DNA from: Spirometra erinaceieuropaei
Taxonomy: Eukaryota; Platyhelminthes; Cestoda; Diphyllobothriidea; Diphyllobothriidae
DNA: 64,000 bases
Assembly (NCBI GenBank): GCA_902702965.1
Contig: CACRXP010000008.1
Span: 2,029,189 to 2,093,188 of the forward strand
Direction of reading: 5' to 3'
Shown here piece by piece: positions 46,341 through 58,649 of this stretch; within the stretch, counting starts at the first letter, position 1, and each line of letters starts with the position of its first letter. The notes under the pieces are model-generated. The model did no database searches. It was not told the origin of the DNA and saw only the letters and a program-made list of their open reading frames with translations. Position numbers and translations under genes: made by a program.

Positions 46341-48334
46341 TGTGTTCGATGTTTGCTTTGTAAATTCCAAGATAGATCGCCCTATGACTTTTACGACCGT
46401 CGAAGCCATGAAAAGTAGGCAGTTTTAGAGGAATTTGTAATTTGGACGCGATCTCATGGAACGCTCTGCCCACGTATCACCACATCACCCAAAGTCGTAG
46501 GCTTGTCTAATAATAACACCTCATCACAGAAATAAGTGGTCTTGCAGACTGGATAGCGGTGATCACCCTGCACTTTGCTAACAAAATGAAGTCTTCTAAT
46601 CAGTTTCCTACAAAAAATAACTTGTCTTGGCACTGTACATGCGAAGCTCACCGATTTTTTAAAATTATGTCCAAAGATTTCATTGGCATATGTTCTCCGG
46701 AAGCGCTCCCAATAGGCATATAATAATACTTTTTAGTTAGCAAAGAATAATAATCGCTATTATGCTAGTATGTAAGTATTTATGTTCTCTGTGTTAATAT
46801 GCAGACCCCGTTCTATCAATAATAATGCCTCTAAAGTGACTAATTTGATTTTAAAGTACTTCCTAAGGAGTCACGAGACAAGTTTTTGAAGTCAGTTTCC
46901 GGATCTACGCATAATCCTGGGCAGCCGGACAGTGAATTGAATGGCGCGATAGAAAAACGTGAAAGTTTTTCGCAGATAGTCACTGTAAATCTGCCTATGC
47001 CTTATGATCTTTGATGAGTTCGAGCAATGTATTATCTTATAAATCTATTACTGCAGCTTATGAGGAATCTGATATTATTGAGCAGTAACTGCAAAGGAAA
47101 CAGTTTGCCTTAGGTAGAAAATTGAAGCTTTCATTTCTGAAGGCCCTCCAAGCATGCTTGGTCAGTTTAGATTTAGACCCACTTTTAGAAGAACGCACAC
47201 AAATATATGACCTTCGTTTACGACGCTTAGTATCATATAAAATTACACAAATATTATAGAACTTCCATCCTTTGTCAAAACTGTTTGTCTCCCTCTTGCA
47301 AAATTACCTCTTAGCATATTCCTCCTCAGAAAAAGCTTTTTAAGCGATTACGAGTCCAATAGGCCTCTGGATCTAGGTCACATTCCATAATTCCCGTCAC
47401 CTTTGGCATAGGTATTTTCAAAGTAATCTGTTATGTATCCCACACCTTATTTTATAGTCAAGTTTAAAACTAAAAAGTGAGATGCATACCCGAAACTGTC
47501 TGCTTTATCAGTCATTGAACGCTAAAGTGTCGACGTTTGGGCGGCGAAATGCAAATCAAATTTAAGAAGCGTACACAAATAGCAAAGAGGATTAAATGTC
47601 GAGTATTCTCTGCTGCATTCTGTATCTACTGGGAGCATTTATAGAGTGTAATTTTGCTGTTAACCTTCGTCCAGGTCGCAGATAATGTAGCCTTTATCCG
47701 TTTATCTGAGTCTCTCACTGGACAATTGCATCTGTTGTAATTTGCACTTCTTGGCGACACACGTTTTAATAGTGCATTGGCCCATAATTGTTTGGATCAG
47801 ATAGTTTATGCACGGCACGACCACAGTTTTTTTCACACAGAGCATATAAAGTAAATAAGTTTCCCTGTGTGCACGCCCTGTTCTCTTGTTTAACTGCCTG
47901 GTTACCTTGGCTAAGTCTTCAGTTGATTACCTTGAAAGTATTTTGCGTTTCATCAAAATTAAAAATAACTGATTACCATCACTGGAAAGTCCTGTTCAGG
48001 TAAGAAAACAAAGGGTCGTCAAAACAGACGAAGTTTACATTTTAACGCCAGGACAAAGTGCCTTTCTAATTGTTCTTATTCGCGTCAAGTTTCCTAAGGT
48101 AGTGTCCTCATTGGCTAGGTGGACATTGGATAGGGAAACCAGCCATCGCGCGAGAGCATATTGCTGCCAGAATCCACCAATACACGCACCATTTTCAAGG
48201 TCAAAAGGGACTGAGCAAACGGCGAATTAAGGCGACTCGCCATCCCACTTAAGCGTCAGCATACCACAGTAGTCCGGCCCATACTACACCTGACAGGTAG
48301 AAAGCCGGATCAGTCCTTTTTCTTTCTCAAACCA
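46341..48334. other. Intergenic, upstream of the granin-like gene
   Basis: No gene supported; frames are at most 71 codons. The promoter of the 48335 gene should lie at the right-hand end, but no clear TATA box was assigned. Confidence 0.45.
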
Positions 48335-49402
48335 ATGCACAACGTAATGCCAATCGGCACCATTCACCAGCTTCTTCTGGTTCTCTTGGTAGCCACCGTC
48401 ACCACCACCAATGCGTTTTCACGAAGTCACAAGGTTTACATTGATGAAAATACACCATGGGAAGATCGTGCTAAGAGGTTTCGGTCACCCGGACTAGAAT
48501 TCAGTTCCGAGGGCTTAGCGGCAAGAGATGGGGATGAGCATGAGGAACAGGCAATGTTGGATATGATGCGTGATCTGCAGCAGGCAAACATGCTCCAAAA
48601 GGCAGCCGACGTTGAGAGTCTCTACGCCAGCATTCTTCTACAAAAAGCTCAAAGCGCATTCGCGGCAGCCTCGAAGCTCCAAAACAAGGCCGAGGAAATT
48701 ATGAGCATGCCGTCCGAGGAACTTTTAAAAGACCATACGAAAAAAGAAAAGAAAGAGCAGAAACCAAGAGGTTCGAGGGAAACGGATGTTGGAAGTGAAA
48801 GCGAGGGTGAGGAGGACGATGACTCTGGCAAGGCGCAGGAACGGTTTTCCCTCTTCGCACGCCATTTGCATCGCAACCCATTCGGTAGGGAGCCGACTAA
48901 TTTTCCTCGTCCAGTTCATGCACGCGCCCTTGAGATTTCACCAGCCGCTCGCGAACTCTATCAGTTGAGACTGCTGAGCAGTTATCTGAACGGAGTTCGA
49001 GACAACTCAAATGGAATAGCGTCTCCAAGAGTGCTTCAAACCGACAGATACGAGGAGGAGGATAATGATGAAGACGAAGAAGATGCTGAGGAGCTACAGC
49101 CGCCAGCTTATTTGGCTGGTCCATTTAGACGAAGGGGCATTCCAGAACAGGACGACCTTCAAGAATTTCTTGAAAGATTTCATAAGCATGCTCAGGCCAG
49201 TTCAGACAGAACAAAGGTACGGACTCGTAAAACTGTTATACTCGATTATTCTCGCATTTTCGCATTTACCCTCACCATGCTGCATAGCAAGACCTGTAAA
49301 TATGCGTAAAGTGAGCACGTAGGCATTAAGCTTTCATTTTTGCAGCCAACCCTTACCGCAAATGAAGCAAAACAGAAGGCTCTGATGTCCGCTATTATCT
49401 AG
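48335..49402 (+). CDS. Secreted acidic granin-like / putative prohormone precursor, two exons
   Basis: Join 48335..49216 and 49346..49402, 312 residues; family not recognised. An N-terminal hydrophobic core LLLVLLVATV (residues 13-22) and a TNA-FS boundary at 27/28 suggest a cleaved signal peptide; ATG at codon 5 is an alternative start. The mature part has no cysteine. Candidate dibasic sites: KR at 47-48, KK at 136-137 and 139-140, RRR at 265-267. Acidic runs: SESEGEEDDD near 154-163 and EEEDNDEDEEDAEE near 240-253. An Ala/Gln-rich helical, possibly coiled-coil stretch spans about 69-123. This combination recalls granins and neuropeptide precursors, so a neurosecretory role is inferred only. 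The intron 49217-49345 has GTACGG and TTTTTGCAG borders, phase 0; exon 2 adds 18 codons and a TAG. Secreted matrix or tegument protein is an alternative. Confidence 0.75.
49217..49345 (+). other. Short intron (129 bp) of the granin-like gene
   Basis: AAAG|GTACGG donor, polypyrimidine CTTTCATTTTTGCAG acceptor, phase 0. If retained, the frame stays open for 30 codons and ends at a TAA at 49307-49309, giving a different, more hydrophobic tail with a cysteine. I judge splicing more likely because the downstream exon is in frame and helix-compatible. Confidence 0.6.
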
Positions 49403-52400
49403 GTTGACGTTTAACTTGATCTACTATAAAAAACGCACCAGAACTCATCATTACCTCACTTTCAAGGACAGTTGGAAGCAGATTTAGCTCATCGCGTTTG
49501 TGATTCAATAGACCAGACTGCTTCACTATTGTTAGGCCTGCTCGTTGGTTGAGATTTACAGGTGGGCACGCATCTCGTATGAAATTCTTGAAATTTTCCC
49601 TTCGAGTGGAAAATAATTTCATAGGCTTGATTTTTGTCCTTCATAACAGCTTCAGCAGTACCGACGTTTGTCAAGGTTATCCTCAGGACCTCAAAACCAA
49701 AACGACACTTGCATATCTAGCATAGTGTGAAATGCATTGGATGCAAAAACACCTAAAGCAATGTGTTGTTTCATTGTAAGTAACAAAACAAACAATAAGT
49801 AATAGTCAGATAAGACATAAAAGAAACTCGTCCGAATCTGGTACCGAGGTCAATCTTTCCTTTAGGATTCCAAAATGTAAAAATTTAGTTTTCGAGTTCT
49901 ATTTTAAAACTAACTTTCACGACATGTCGGCCGGTAGAAGTTGCAGTATATTTTCATACAGGCCGGCAAAAAGTCTCTTCATCATTAAGGAATTAATTAA
50001 CCCCGCCATTTGTAGATTTTCTACGTTAACTTACAAGTCCACTAATAAAAATGTTGCTTTGTTGTGAAGTTTTCAATATAAATTCCACAAAAGCCTTTCA
50101 AAATCTTAAATAAAAATTTAAAAACCTGTAGCAAAACATTTGTTGGCTTTTAAGGTGGGTGAGTGACGTTTGTACCCACCTGTATTTTCACTGCTCCTGT
50201 TAATAATTTTCGATACTGTGTTACGACTGACAAAATAAATTAGCGATAATCTGAATTTGATCTTTCAGTGTTTCCTGAAGTATCAAACAGTACTCTTGTA
50301 CCTCACTCCATGAGACAGAAATAAACAAAGATGTACGCAAATGTATGAAAAAGATGAAAATTAATCTAATCCCTAGATTTTTAAAAGTGTTCAAGCATGT
50401 GGGGAAAAAATAGCTCAACATTTCAGAGGCTGCAATTTCTGAACCTAATATAACAATTAACGCGACAATCGTTTTTCCGTCATTGTTTGACAACTCGGAG
50501 TGTTTGACTGTGTTCATAAGCAGGCAATTAGTGACTTTAATCATTGTAGAAGGATGCTCTTTTACCTAGCCAAATGCAGGACCAAATAACACGAACAAGG
50601 TATGGTGTAAAGTTCAACCGTGCATTTAAAAAAACGGATAAACCGGAGCGTTTCACTTGTATTCACTACCACTTATGACACAGAATTCAACCCAAACTGA
50701 AAATGCTCGAAGAATGAGCTGTGGCTTTCTTAACAATCGATCACTTACTGAGACAAACATATAATTAAATGGACGTTTCGTTTTCTTGAGTAAAATTGCT
50801 GCTTGTACTTTGATGATTGCCAACAACAGTGGAGTATATTTAAAGATACTTTGTATTCTTCCAAGATCGGAACCAGCGCTTATGGGGCCCTGACAGTTAT
50901 TTCTGTTGCTTTAACGCGGTTGGTCTTCACACAGCAAGGATTGCTTCTGTCGTAATAACCATAACACGTCCGCGCCATAATACTGACATGTTTCAACACG
51001 CCATACTTCATGATATTTTTTAAATGCTCCCGACAATAGAGACTAAAGCACGCGTTATGACACTTGTAAATATGAAGTGAATATGCTATGTGGGAGAATA
51101 CTCAGACTTTACATTGTTAGTGAAGATAAGCAAGTTTTCTCACATAAGTGTAGGGCTGTATATGTATGGATAAGGGGCTAAAGAATCACTGAAATTTCTT
51201 GCTTTGGACCCACGTTGTAAAGGTCTGACGTGTTCTTCGGGCGCTATTGCAATCACTCATCACGTAATAATACTGATTATTTGAAATAATAGTCCAAGGA
51301 ACTCTCCCTTCTTATTTGGTGTAGATATAACTCGAAGAGACACCTACTGAGAAGGCTCTAAATACACTCCGTGTTTCGTACTAAAATATTAATGTAAATT
51401 AACATGCGGAAAATGGAGTAATAGTCAAACTTTAGGTAACAAAATTACCTCTACTTTTTAGCGTCAACGGATGACACCGTCTAGATTTTACAGGACCCTC
51501 GCCGCATTACAGAAAATTGGCGCTAAATGAATGACAAGTTCAGGTGAGTGGCCGTGCAAAACTCTGGCAGTTAACGCTTCGTGTTGTTTCGCAATTCTCT
51601 CATTTTGCAAAATAAGATTTGTTATGATGTATTGCATTTATTGCGAGAGACAGCGTTTGACTATGCATGCGCAGTTTCCATACAGACCTTAACAAATGAT
51701 TCAAGCTGCAAGCAGTAGACTACGTTTCTGAAGTTATAATATCATCTATTTTAATAGCTTTGATTGCGTTAAACTATAGTGTCTTTGAGAATTATGGGCA
51801 ATTGGGTAAAATGACGCGTCAACAACATTTTTAATGAGTAAAAACTGGAGTCATTATACAGGCCGTTTAACAATAGTGCTAAATGTAATATACGCATTAG
51901 TGAAAACATAAATGGATAACGACTGCGAATCCTGCGAATTAAATACTTATAAAGAAGTGGTGTGCAATTTATACCATTGGTAGGCGCCCAGGTAGCAAGG
52001 TGGGCAAAAAATCTTGTGTTGTGTATATTCAGGTATTTTGTACCGAAGATTCGCTTCCTGCCAACCTACCTGCAACTGTTTTTTCATGCAAAAGAATCCT
52101 AAAAGTACGATGAAACAGGTTTTGCATTCATTCCGGCATTGCCTGAAAATGTGCTTGACTCTTCTGGCTGTTCCATACATAATGCATATGTCCATTACGT
52201 AAGCAGTTAACAAGACCATATGTTGTCTATTTTCAATACCTGCACTACACGGCAGCTAAAACTCGCCAACGTTTAGCAGTAAGCTTTAAATGATGTAGTT
52301 TTCAAGTATAGGTCTTGAGCTCCTTGTATATCAGAGGACGTGGCGAGCGCAACAACTGAACATAGACACTGTCTCAAACGCTCAAGTGTTTCAATGCAGA

Positions 52401-54073
52401 TAACTTTAAAGCACCCCTGTGCCATTACTGGTCAAGCGCTTATCCAGTCCCAGACGGTTCATTAGACGTTAAAACAATGCTCTGTATTGCCTTTTAGATG
52501 ATTTTTGTCTACAGGGCAGGGTAGCCTAATAGGGTTTTGAAGTAGATGTATGTATAGTTACGTCATCTGCCGCACAGTTTCCCCGAAATTCGCTTCCACA
52601 CATGATGCAATTTTTTATGTCATCGTCAAAAAGAGAATGGATGCACTAACTTCCATCATCTACTCTCACTTTTGTAAGTTCCACGTTGCTCCGATGTGAG
52701 TCGAAGCGCAATGATACGAGCCGTCATTTAAAAGGAGTAGTCAAATCTACAAAACGCAAATTACCGTTTTAGTTCTTTCAGTGGCAATGTGCTAAACATT
52801 CGACTAATCGTAACCAAAACAACTCTGCCAATTCACACAACGGAGTCCTCACTCAACAACGAAAATGCATCAGGAGAGAATTTATCTGGTTATATGGACC
52901 GCACTAGTACTAACTTAGTCACGCACTCGTAATTACATGTCCACGAATCCACAAGGTGTCTGACTCTGTGGGTGAAGCATGTTTCAAGTTATCAGCATGC
53001 TTCCTTTAACAAGTACACAATCCTCCACAAAAAATTCAGTAAACTGAAACATTAACCATTGATTTTTAGATACTTTTGTATTTCATTTCATCAAATACAA
53101 CTTGACACTATTTTCCGAAATGCCCAAATGTTATTGAGCAAGCCTAGTAACCGAAGTTAGTGGTCATAACGACTTGAGAAATAAGCAGGTCCTGTCACAA
53201 GCGGCAGGATCTCGAGCTTCATAACCATATGGATTTGGCCGCAGGTTGCCTTTATTAGAATCCTGGACGGCGGATGCACGGTATCCTCGTAAACAATATC
53301 ACACGTGGTTTACGTCACAGCATTTGGTCTGTTGTCCGCCACAACTAAAGCGTTGCACAAGTTGCCAGAAAAACATGTCAAGAATAGGCTAAATAATCCC
53401 CCAATCGTTATTTGCATGAAAGCGTTCTGCTACATTTTGAGGCGCAGTCATATACAAGTCAGCCTTCAGTGAATAAGGCTTTAAACCAACAAAACAAGAA
53501 GGTAAACGCATCCGGCCCTTTACCTTAAATGTTTTGAGCGAAAGCGACTTTCCTACCTTGCACTAAGCGGTTTCCTGCCTAAGTTACCAGGAAATTAGCG
53601 CATATAATCTCTCCTTTCCAGGTCGGAATATCATGTACGTTAAGAAACTAGAAGTACAGAGCTGGCGAACCAAGCATTATTCCTTTACATTAATTTTACA
53701 TGGCCCGTTTAATGATTTGATTATTTTAAAAAAAGTACTCCTGTGGCTCTCCTCAATTCTGTTGCGGTATTTTCCGCCTCCATAAACAGCAAATTTACAG
53801 CTAATCGGTTTGGAAAGTAATAAGGATTAAAATAAAGACAATTACATCGTCTTTCGGGAATACCAGTAAAATAATTTTGAGTAATTGTCCCAACCGATGC
53901 GCGTATTGCTTTTGGTTTTGTTCTTCTCGCCCTCATCATCCACTAATAATATACATTATTAGTGGATTTATTAGAACATAATTTACGATGTTAAAGTTTG
54001 TAGATGACCTAGAGGGCACATCTAACCAGCCAGATTTTGGACACGAGTATACTTCTGAAAGTGGGCACATCAT
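49403..54073. other. Long AT-rich intergenic region, no gene seen
   Basis: About 4.7 kb. Frames of 72-107 codons at 50221-50544 (-), 51947-52219 (-) and 53721-53939 (-) lack recognisable domains. A short palindrome, GTGGATTTATTAG against CACTAATAATATAC, lies near 53940-53975. Confidence 0.45.
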
Positions 54074-54205
54074 TAAGCCCCCTACCCTACGTGTAGATGA
54101 ATCTGTCTGTTAAAAGTCACATAAAGCAAACTCAGAAACTCTTCGGCAAAATTTAAATGAGCAATTTTTGAAGGATATTCATTTCTGTAATAAAAAAAGT
54201 GAGCA
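54074..54205 (+). repeat. Direct repeat, copy 1 (about 132 bp)
   Basis: Starts TAAGCCCCCTACCCTACGTG and ends TAATAAAAAAAGTGAGCA. Nearly identical to 54657-54785, differing by a few substitutions and short T/A-run indels. A 100-codon frame (54168-54470) begins inside it and has no recognised domain. Confidence 0.95.
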
Positions 54206-54656
54206 CTGCGCTGTCCTCATGTCGCCAACAGACCGCGAGAAGGGTTCATGTGGTTTATTATGCCAAAAAGATGTATCTTTGCTATTCGAACAGGAATTCG
54301 TAGCTCGTAATTTTGAGAAACTAAGAAATGCTTACATACGGCGGTTTACAAAGAAGCGTGCTCTTTGTGGGACGCTATATCCTGGGCTCTCCGCTATGCG
54401 GATAAATTCACTCAACTTGATTCCGAAGCATCTTTTTTTTAGTAGAATATATAGACAGTGTAGCTCATGAACTCAACTTTAAGGAATGTTTGTTATTAAT
54501 TCTCGAAGTTTTGGAGGAGTCACAATGCATTAATTGTGTGCTTTTTCTTTGCAGTTTCTCAGCAGGTATATTAGAGAGATTGGACTTAATAATGTTGAGA
54601 CAGTTATCCCAGCATTCACGGCAGTTAGGGAAAAGGTAGGGGAAACCATTTCGAAC
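54206..54656. other. Spacer between the two direct repeats
   Basis: 451 bases. A frame continues from copy 1 to 54470 and reads, among others, FVARNFEKLRNAYIRRFTKK; no family recognised. No primer-binding site or polypurine tract was seen to make this an LTR pair. Confidence 0.4.
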
Positions 54657-54785
54657 TAAGCCCCCTCCCCTACGTGTAGATGAATCTGTTTGTTAAAAGT
54701 CACATAAAGCAAACTCAGAAACTCTTCGGCAAAATTTAAATGAGCAATTTTGAAGGATATTCATTTCTGTAATAAAAAGTGAGCA
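54657..54785 (+). repeat. Direct repeat, copy 2 (about 129 bp)
   Basis: Starts TAAGCCCCCTCCCCTACGTG and ends TAATAAAAAGTGAGCA. The partner of 54074-54205; the high identity implies a recent duplication with the intervening 451 bases between copies. Confidence 0.95.
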
Positions 54786-57700
54786 TGACGGCGTACTAAT
54801 ACAAACTTTGTTAACCATACACATCTTTCTATAACATAATTAGACGCATTTTGCAACTTCCAGCAGAAAGGTCAGATAGAAATAGGACTCACTAAGCAAT
54901 TTTCTCAATGAAACGAAAAAGTCTATTGTCACATGTCATTTTCAAAGACGACTTGCATAACTACATTGTCAGCTATCAATACAACATGCGTATTGAACTG
55001 TTCTGAAAGGTTGCTTTGGTGGTCTTTGAGATTCCTACAGTAAAACCTTCTTTACTGCCCCCAACGGAGCAGCGGCATAAAAATTATTTTTGTTTCTGCG
55101 GTCGCACCAGGGGATATTTATAAATTATGCAAGTACATAATTTGAAGGGTATTCGGAGTACCTTTCTCCAAAGATATGAAGGTGCAGAGTGTTAAAACAT
55201 ATGCGTGGTGATCTCTCCCTACAAGAAAAGTGTAAATGCAATTCGTCCAATTCCGGTAAACGTCAACAAATTTTCCTTCAAGATCTATTGCTGAATAGAA
55301 GAAATTTTAGTGATATGATATTATGATTATCATTAGAAAGTTTTACGATCCCTTATAGTACTTTTTACCGATATTTACGACTATCACATATGAAAAAGTT
55401 GAAATAACCATGCAATACTAATGACGGCTTAAAGGTATTAATTTGGCATGATGTTTAATTTAGGCTAAAAATTAGTACTTTTGCAAAGAATTTAACAAGA
55501 TAAAGGGATGCGCATTTTCGAGGAAGGATATTATTAAATATTCTCCGCCCACAAAATGTAACCAAAGGTAGTCTACAATGGGATTAGCTAGTAATTTTCC
55601 TTCTCTTAAGTGCCTGTGATGCGATGTTTGGCCAAGTAGCTTTGACTAAAAAAGATTGCTCGTTGATTTTTTAACAGCGCAAAAATACATGTTAGAAATG
55701 TGGAATTGACACAAATGATAAAAAGAATTTTAAAAGATGTCTTTGGACTCCGGAAAACAGCATTTACCGACTATAATGGACGGAAAGCTGCTAGTCTTGT
55801 TGATGGGAAAACGCATTGGCTCTCAGACATTCTGGATATTTGAACACCTTGATAGTACTGCCTTCAGACGCCAGATTGAAATTTTACCACAGAAAATGGG
55901 TATACGAAAACCCGGAAATTAACCAAAATAATCCTGTACTCTAGGACATGGCTGAGTCTTAAGATGAACAGGATCAGAAGAGCCAGTTCATGATAATTAC
56001 ACATCAAAATGTCAGGTTTTAAAGATTAATTGTTTGCCTAGAGAAAGCTGCTTTTTAATTTCCTTAGAAATTAACTGAAAAGTTGGAGTAGATCAGTGTA
56101 TTTAGGATCTATAGGCTCAGACCAAAGTTTTTATATATGAAGGTTTGGGCCGAAGTCCATCAGCCACAGTGGATAACTACGTAATTTTCACTAACTGCCG
56201 ACAGGAAGCTAGTAGTATACTTTAGGGGAAGGTAGTTCCATACTAACAGCACAGGTAGTAGCCAAAGGTCCATACACGCGTATTTCGCTGATATTTTGTC
56301 GCTGCATGACCCAGCTGCGAGGGGTTCGGCTCGTCGGTGGGACCTTAAATATGCTGACCTACTCCAAGTTTGCAGTAAATTTTTAAGGAAATTTAAAAGC
56401 GACGATTTATAAATTGGAGTATTTACCAGAAAGCAGACAGGGAATGCTGCGGGACCCATTGACGGGCCTAACCCCTCGCAGCTGTGTCATGCAGCGGCAA
56501 ATTATCGGCGGAACACGCATGTATGGGTTTTCGACTATTACCTGTGCTGCTGGTATGGAATCACCTTACCTATAGAGGGAAGTGCTGTTATTGGGTTAAC
56601 TGCACCGGTAGCATTCCGCGAAAAATATTACTTACAAGAGAGTATTATACTGAAAGAAGAACAGCAGCGAAAACTAATCGGAATAGTTTCAAGGCCAAGC
56701 TACGGAAAAGGATCTAATTAGGTAGACCAATATAATAGGAAATACATGCTTCAAAGCATCATTTTGTGATTTGTCTGGATAGGAAAACATGAAAATGTTT
56801 TACTTTTATTAAGATTTTCAGTAAGGAGAGGTTCTCATTCGATCCATATACTATCAATTAGTGCGGATATCTGGCTTTCTATAATAAAGGGATAAAAAGC
56901 GATAATTGCATGATTACCCAATGCTTATACGTAGTAAAGTTGAGGCAATTGTTATCTATTTTTTCTCAACCTACTACGTCAGTTGGGGATTAGTCGGATT
57001 AACGGTCCTTAAACCAGCCTCATTTGCATTTGAATCCTCACAGTCCAATACGTATAATGGCAAAGTCGGCCACGTGACTAACGAAGACGCAATTTTCCCC
57101 AAAGGCTATCTCACACTTTTCTTATTTTTTCATCAGACCAGCCGCATGATTGTATGGATTACAAATATCACTGATAAAGAATTTTAGGAGACCCATATTT
57201 TTGCTAACAACACTCAGGTAGGCTATGGAAACGAGAAGTTAAAACTGACAAAAATCATAAATTATCTCCGTTCTGTCGTAAAACGAAGCAGTCATGTTTC
57301 TTTTCACGTATGTAAAATCGACACTTTCAGTTCTTCCAACCTGCTTAAAAAGTTTTATTGTCATAAGCACAAGAAATGTGAACAAATGACAAGGTATGTA
57401 TCGCATCAACACTGACTTTGCATAAGAACTACCCTTGGTTTTCCCGATTATACCGTAGATGGTGAAAATAACACCCAAAAACTATATTACAATTTAGCGT
57501 GAACCAGGAATGTTTTTGTTTTGTTAGCCCGGAGCAAGATGTTCTTGACAAATATTCCAGGTCCTAATTACAGAACAGATCACTGCAAAATGTAATCAGT
57601 ATCAAAGTGTCGTTTTGAGATTTTCATTTGCGAAGATTAGAGTGCACACGTTTCTTTGCCCTCTTTATCTAATACCCTTAATTATGTTAAAGGTTTATAT

Positions 57701-58645
57701 AACCCCTCTAATTAGATAGGGTTGAGATTAAACAGAGATCGTTCATCTTTTTCAGATCTATTTTGTATTTGTACTAGTAAATTTTGCTGTGTCAGATAAG
57801 TCGCCAACTGCTCGCTTAACTTCTCGAGTCCCGGTTATGAATGATTGGAACTTGATGTTCTTATGTAAGCTCGTCTGTAAGCTGCCTTGCAATTAAAAGA
57901 CTAAACGCATTTTCGTTTGGTTTTTTGACATTTCTAATATTTGAGTATTTTAGGAAAGTATCTTTCTTCAACAACTTTTGTTTCCTGTTCTGCAGACAAA
58001 AATTCTTTTTATGGCATGTTTTTGCAACAGTTGTATAAAAATTCGATCGGTTAACTTGAATTTCTCCCTAAATGATACATTCAACCTGGTAGATGACTCT
58101 GATCCTTTTGGGTATATGAAACCTGTTAAACTAAAGACATGTGTTCGATTATTTTGTAAACAAATTTCACAAATGGAAGTATCGCCTGAATGGCCTGATT
58201 CAAAACGGTAGAACTTTGACTTTGGAAGCCAAAGTCAACAGCTTGTGCCGCTATTCCATCGAAAGTGTTTTCGGTGTGTTTCAAAGAAATTCGTTTCGAA
58301 ATCTAAGACAACCACCTTTCAAAAGTAGTGGTGAGACGTTATTTATTTAGTGAACGACAAAACAACTTATAAGCTGTCCTTAACATTTGTGTGCACGTTT
58401 TAAAATCATAGCCAAATGCACCGGTAGGAGTTTGAGAAGTCTCTTTTGTGTTTACATGGACAACGCTTTTCTACTTATAATTAGACGGACCAACATTTAT
58501 CCTGTGTACAAATCGTTTACGTTGGCAGCTGACAAAATTCAGGCGTGTAAGTCTACATTCGGTGACCGACCACACAATATGCTAACACAAACTCTCAAAT
58601 GCTTTTTCGACTAGGTGAGATTACTTAGGTGGGCTTGTAACATTG
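54786..58645. other. Long AT-rich intergenic region, no gene seen
   Basis: Only short frames (up to 99 codons at 56160-56459, minus) without recognisable domains. 56269-56330 and 56470-56530 share inverted similarity: CTGCATGACCCAGCTGCGAGGGG against CCCCTCGCAGCTGTGTCATGCAG. This suggests a small inverted repeat with arms of roughly 50-75 bases. Confidence 0.45.
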
Positions 58646-58649
58646 ATTA

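Noticed and set aside
49217..49309. C-terminus of the 48335 frame as read without splicing
   Set aside because: Good GT and polypyrimidine-AG borders join two open frames in phase 0, and composition changes at the donor. Kept only as a possible retention isoform.
54074..54785. LTR retrotransposon
   Set aside because: No TG...CA ends, primer-binding site, gag or pol; the spacer is only 451 bases.
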